NCBI GenBank assembly: GCA_944376975.1
Contig: CALWEE010000092.1
Span: forward strand, 1 to 6,601
Direction: 5' to 3'
DNA length: 6,601 bases
From: an uncultured Lachnospiraceae bacterium
Lineage (GTDB): Bacteria; Bacillota; Clostridia; Lachnospirales; Lachnospiraceae
Of the stretch, positions 5,690-6,601 are shown one piece after another. The translations under genes and the position numbers were made by a program. Every line of letters begins with the position of its first letter. Within the stretch, counting starts at the first letter, position 1. The notes beneath the pieces are model-generated. The model worked only from the letters and a program-made list of their open reading frames with translations, was not told the origin of the DNA and searched no databases.

Positions 5690-6439
5690 ATGGAATACAG
5701 AAGTATGACAGAAGGCATTTTCCTTCGGCGGCCCAACCGGTTCATCGCGGAAGTGATGGTGGACGGCCGCCTGGAAAAGGCGCATGTGAAGAATACGGGA
5801 AGATGCCGGGAGCTTCTTTTGGAAGGCGTTCCTGTCCTTTTGGAGCCTTCCGGCAATCCGTCCCGGAAAACAAAATATTCGCTTATTAACGTCATGAAAA
5901 ACGGGCAGTGGGTGAATATGGACTCTGCCGCGCCGAATGTCGTCGTCGAAGAGATGGTCCGGGAGGGCCGTCTCTTTTCTGATGTGACCCGCGTGCAGCG
6001 GGAAAAGACATTCAGACATTCCCGGTTTGATCTGTATGTGGAGACAGGGACGGAACCGGCCAGACGGATCTACATAGAAGTCAAGGGCGTTACCCTGGAA
6101 GAAGAAGGCGTCGCCCGGTTTCCGGACGCGCCCACGGAGCGGGGACTGAAACATATCCGGGAGCTTGAGGAAGCTGTCCGGGAAGGTTATGAAGCCTGGA
6201 TCGTGTTTGTCATCCAGATGAAAGGCGTCACGCGCATGGAACCCAATATGCGGACCCAGCCGGCGTTTGGCGAAGCGCTGGTCAAAGCCCGGGAAGCGGG
6301 CGTGCGCCTGGCGGCGTTTGACTGTATAGTGGAAAGAGAGAGCCTGAAAACAGATCGGCCCATACCGGTCGATCTGAGCGTCGTAAAACGGCGCGGAAGG
6401 CTTGATGAAAAAGAGGAGAAAGAGGAGAAGATCAGATGA
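5690..6439 (+). CDS. sfsA: SfsA family protein (sugar fermentation stimulation homologue, putative DNA/RNA nuclease)
   Basis: The protein has 249 residues, near the usual 230-250. The N-terminal OB-like part carries the family hallmark [11 protein letters not shown] (32-42). The C-terminal nuclease-like part shows the PD-(D/E)xK arrangement Asp114 (FDLYVE) with Glu130-x-Lys132 (IEVKGVTL), then FPDAPTERG (144-152) and His155. E. coli SfsA was named for maltose-gene effects and binds DNA; nuclease activity is reported for the family, and the cellular role is unclear. The start is ATG 5690, because [18 protein letters not shown] fits the family N-terminus. There is no good ribosome binding site, but the previous stop is only 4 nt away, which suggests translational coupling. 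The open frame runs further upstream to ATG 5498, but that part is a shadow of the preceding gene. The tail KEEKEEK is encoded by a 9-bp tandem repeat. Confidence 0.93.
   Translation: MEYRSMTEGIFLRRPNRFIAEVMVDGRLEKAHVKNTGRCRELLLEGVPVLLEPSGNPSRKTKYSLINVMKNGQWVNMDSAAPNVVVEEMVREGRLFSDVTRVQREKTFRHSRFDLYVETGTEPARRIYIEVKGVTLEEEGVARFPDAPTERGLKHIRELEEAVREGYEAWIVFVIQMKGVTRMEPNMRTQPAFGEALVKAREAGVRLAAFDCIVERESLKTDRPIPVDLSVVKRRGRLDEKEEKEEKIR
6410..6427 (+). repeat. 9-bp tandem repeat that duplicates the helicase ribosome binding site
   Basis: AAAGAGGAG occurs twice head to tail (6410-6418 and 6419-6427). Each copy contains AGGAG; the second is 8 nt before the ATG at 6436 and is the working site. The repeat encodes the lysine/glutamate tail of SfsA in frame, so gain or loss of a copy would keep both genes intact. 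Confidence 0.75.
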
Positions 6440-6601
6440 GCATATATGATTCTTTGAATCCGGCTCAGAAAGAGGCGGTTCTGCACACGGAAGGACCGCT
6501 GTTGATCCTGGCCGGAGCCGGTTCCGGAAAGACGCGGGTACTGACCCATCGGGTCAGCTACCTGATCGATGAGATGGGCGTCAATCCGTGGAATATACTG
6601 G
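6436..6601 (+). CDS. pcrA: UvrD/PcrA-type superfamily 1 DNA helicase, 5' part
   Basis: Only the first 55 residues are in the window; the gene runs off the right edge. The start [15 protein letters not shown] carries the Q-motif of SF1A helicases (LNPAQ, residues 7-11), and [18 protein letters not shown] (about 23-40) contains the Walker A motif AGAGSGKT followed by the usual helix into motif Ia. Enzymes of this type are 3'-5' ATP-driven helicases that act in repair, rolling-circle replication and removal of recombinase or stalled polymerase. Naming it PcrA rather than UvrD or another member follows the Gram-positive context and is not certain from so short a fragment. The ATG overlaps the sfsA stop (ATGA) and has AGGAG 8 nt upstream, so it is co-transcribed and probably translationally coupled. 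Confidence 0.88.
   Translation, partial: MSIYDSLNPAQKEAVLHTEGPLLILAGAGSGKTRVLTHRVSYLIDEMGVNPWNIL

Noticed and set aside
4873..5895. A 340-residue open frame on the - strand
   Set aside because: It lies opposite the SurA-like gene and the start of sfsA, has low-complexity His/Arg/Phe-rich composition, no recognisable domain and no ribosome binding site. It is an antisense shadow of GC-biased codons.

Overview
The window looks like an ordinary chromosomal segment of a Gram-positive anaerobe, most likely a Clostridia/Lachnospiraceae-type Firmicute. This rests on an LTA-synthase-family sulfatase-fold enzyme, AGGAGG-type ribosome binding sites, sigma-A-like promoters, and the protein styles (clostridial CDF transporter, SurA_N-like membrane protein, SfsA next to a PcrA-type helicase). 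Coding DNA is moderately GC-rich and the promoter gaps are AT-rich. No tRNA, rRNA, CRISPR array, insertion sequence or integrase was seen.

Left part (1-1146): the 3' end of an LTA-synthase-like gene on the + strand meets a helix-turn-helix regulator on the - strand, with a shared hairpin terminator between them. Next (1144-1851) comes a divergent pair of small XRE/Cro-type regulators. Their promoters are back to back, with only 8 bp between the two -35 boxes, and two small inverted repeats sit among the promoter elements. The layout resembles a phage CI/Cro switch, but no phage genes are nearby.

Middle (1874-3210): a cation diffusion facilitator (CDF) metal exporter with its own extended -10 promoter, a tandem C-terminal cytoplasmic domain and a very strong terminator. 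Convergent to it (3262-4801, - strand) is a two-gene ABC importer operon, ATPase then permease overlapping by 8 bp, of the SsuBC/TauBC/ThiYXZ-like class. It has no substrate-binding protein gene in the window and no recognisable intrinsic terminator.

Right part (4870-6601): a + strand operon of three tightly packed genes: a membrane-anchored SurA_N-like protein without a PPIase domain, sfsA, and the start of a PcrA/UvrD helicase. The gaps are 4 nt and then an ATGA overlap. A 9-bp tandem repeat in the sfsA tail duplicates the helicase ribosome binding site.

Starts were chosen by ribosome binding site and family resemblance. In two cases (CDF and ABC ATPase) the longest open frame begins too far upstream. 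Nothing here makes a strong case for a new biological system. The divergent regulator switch is the most interesting locus.
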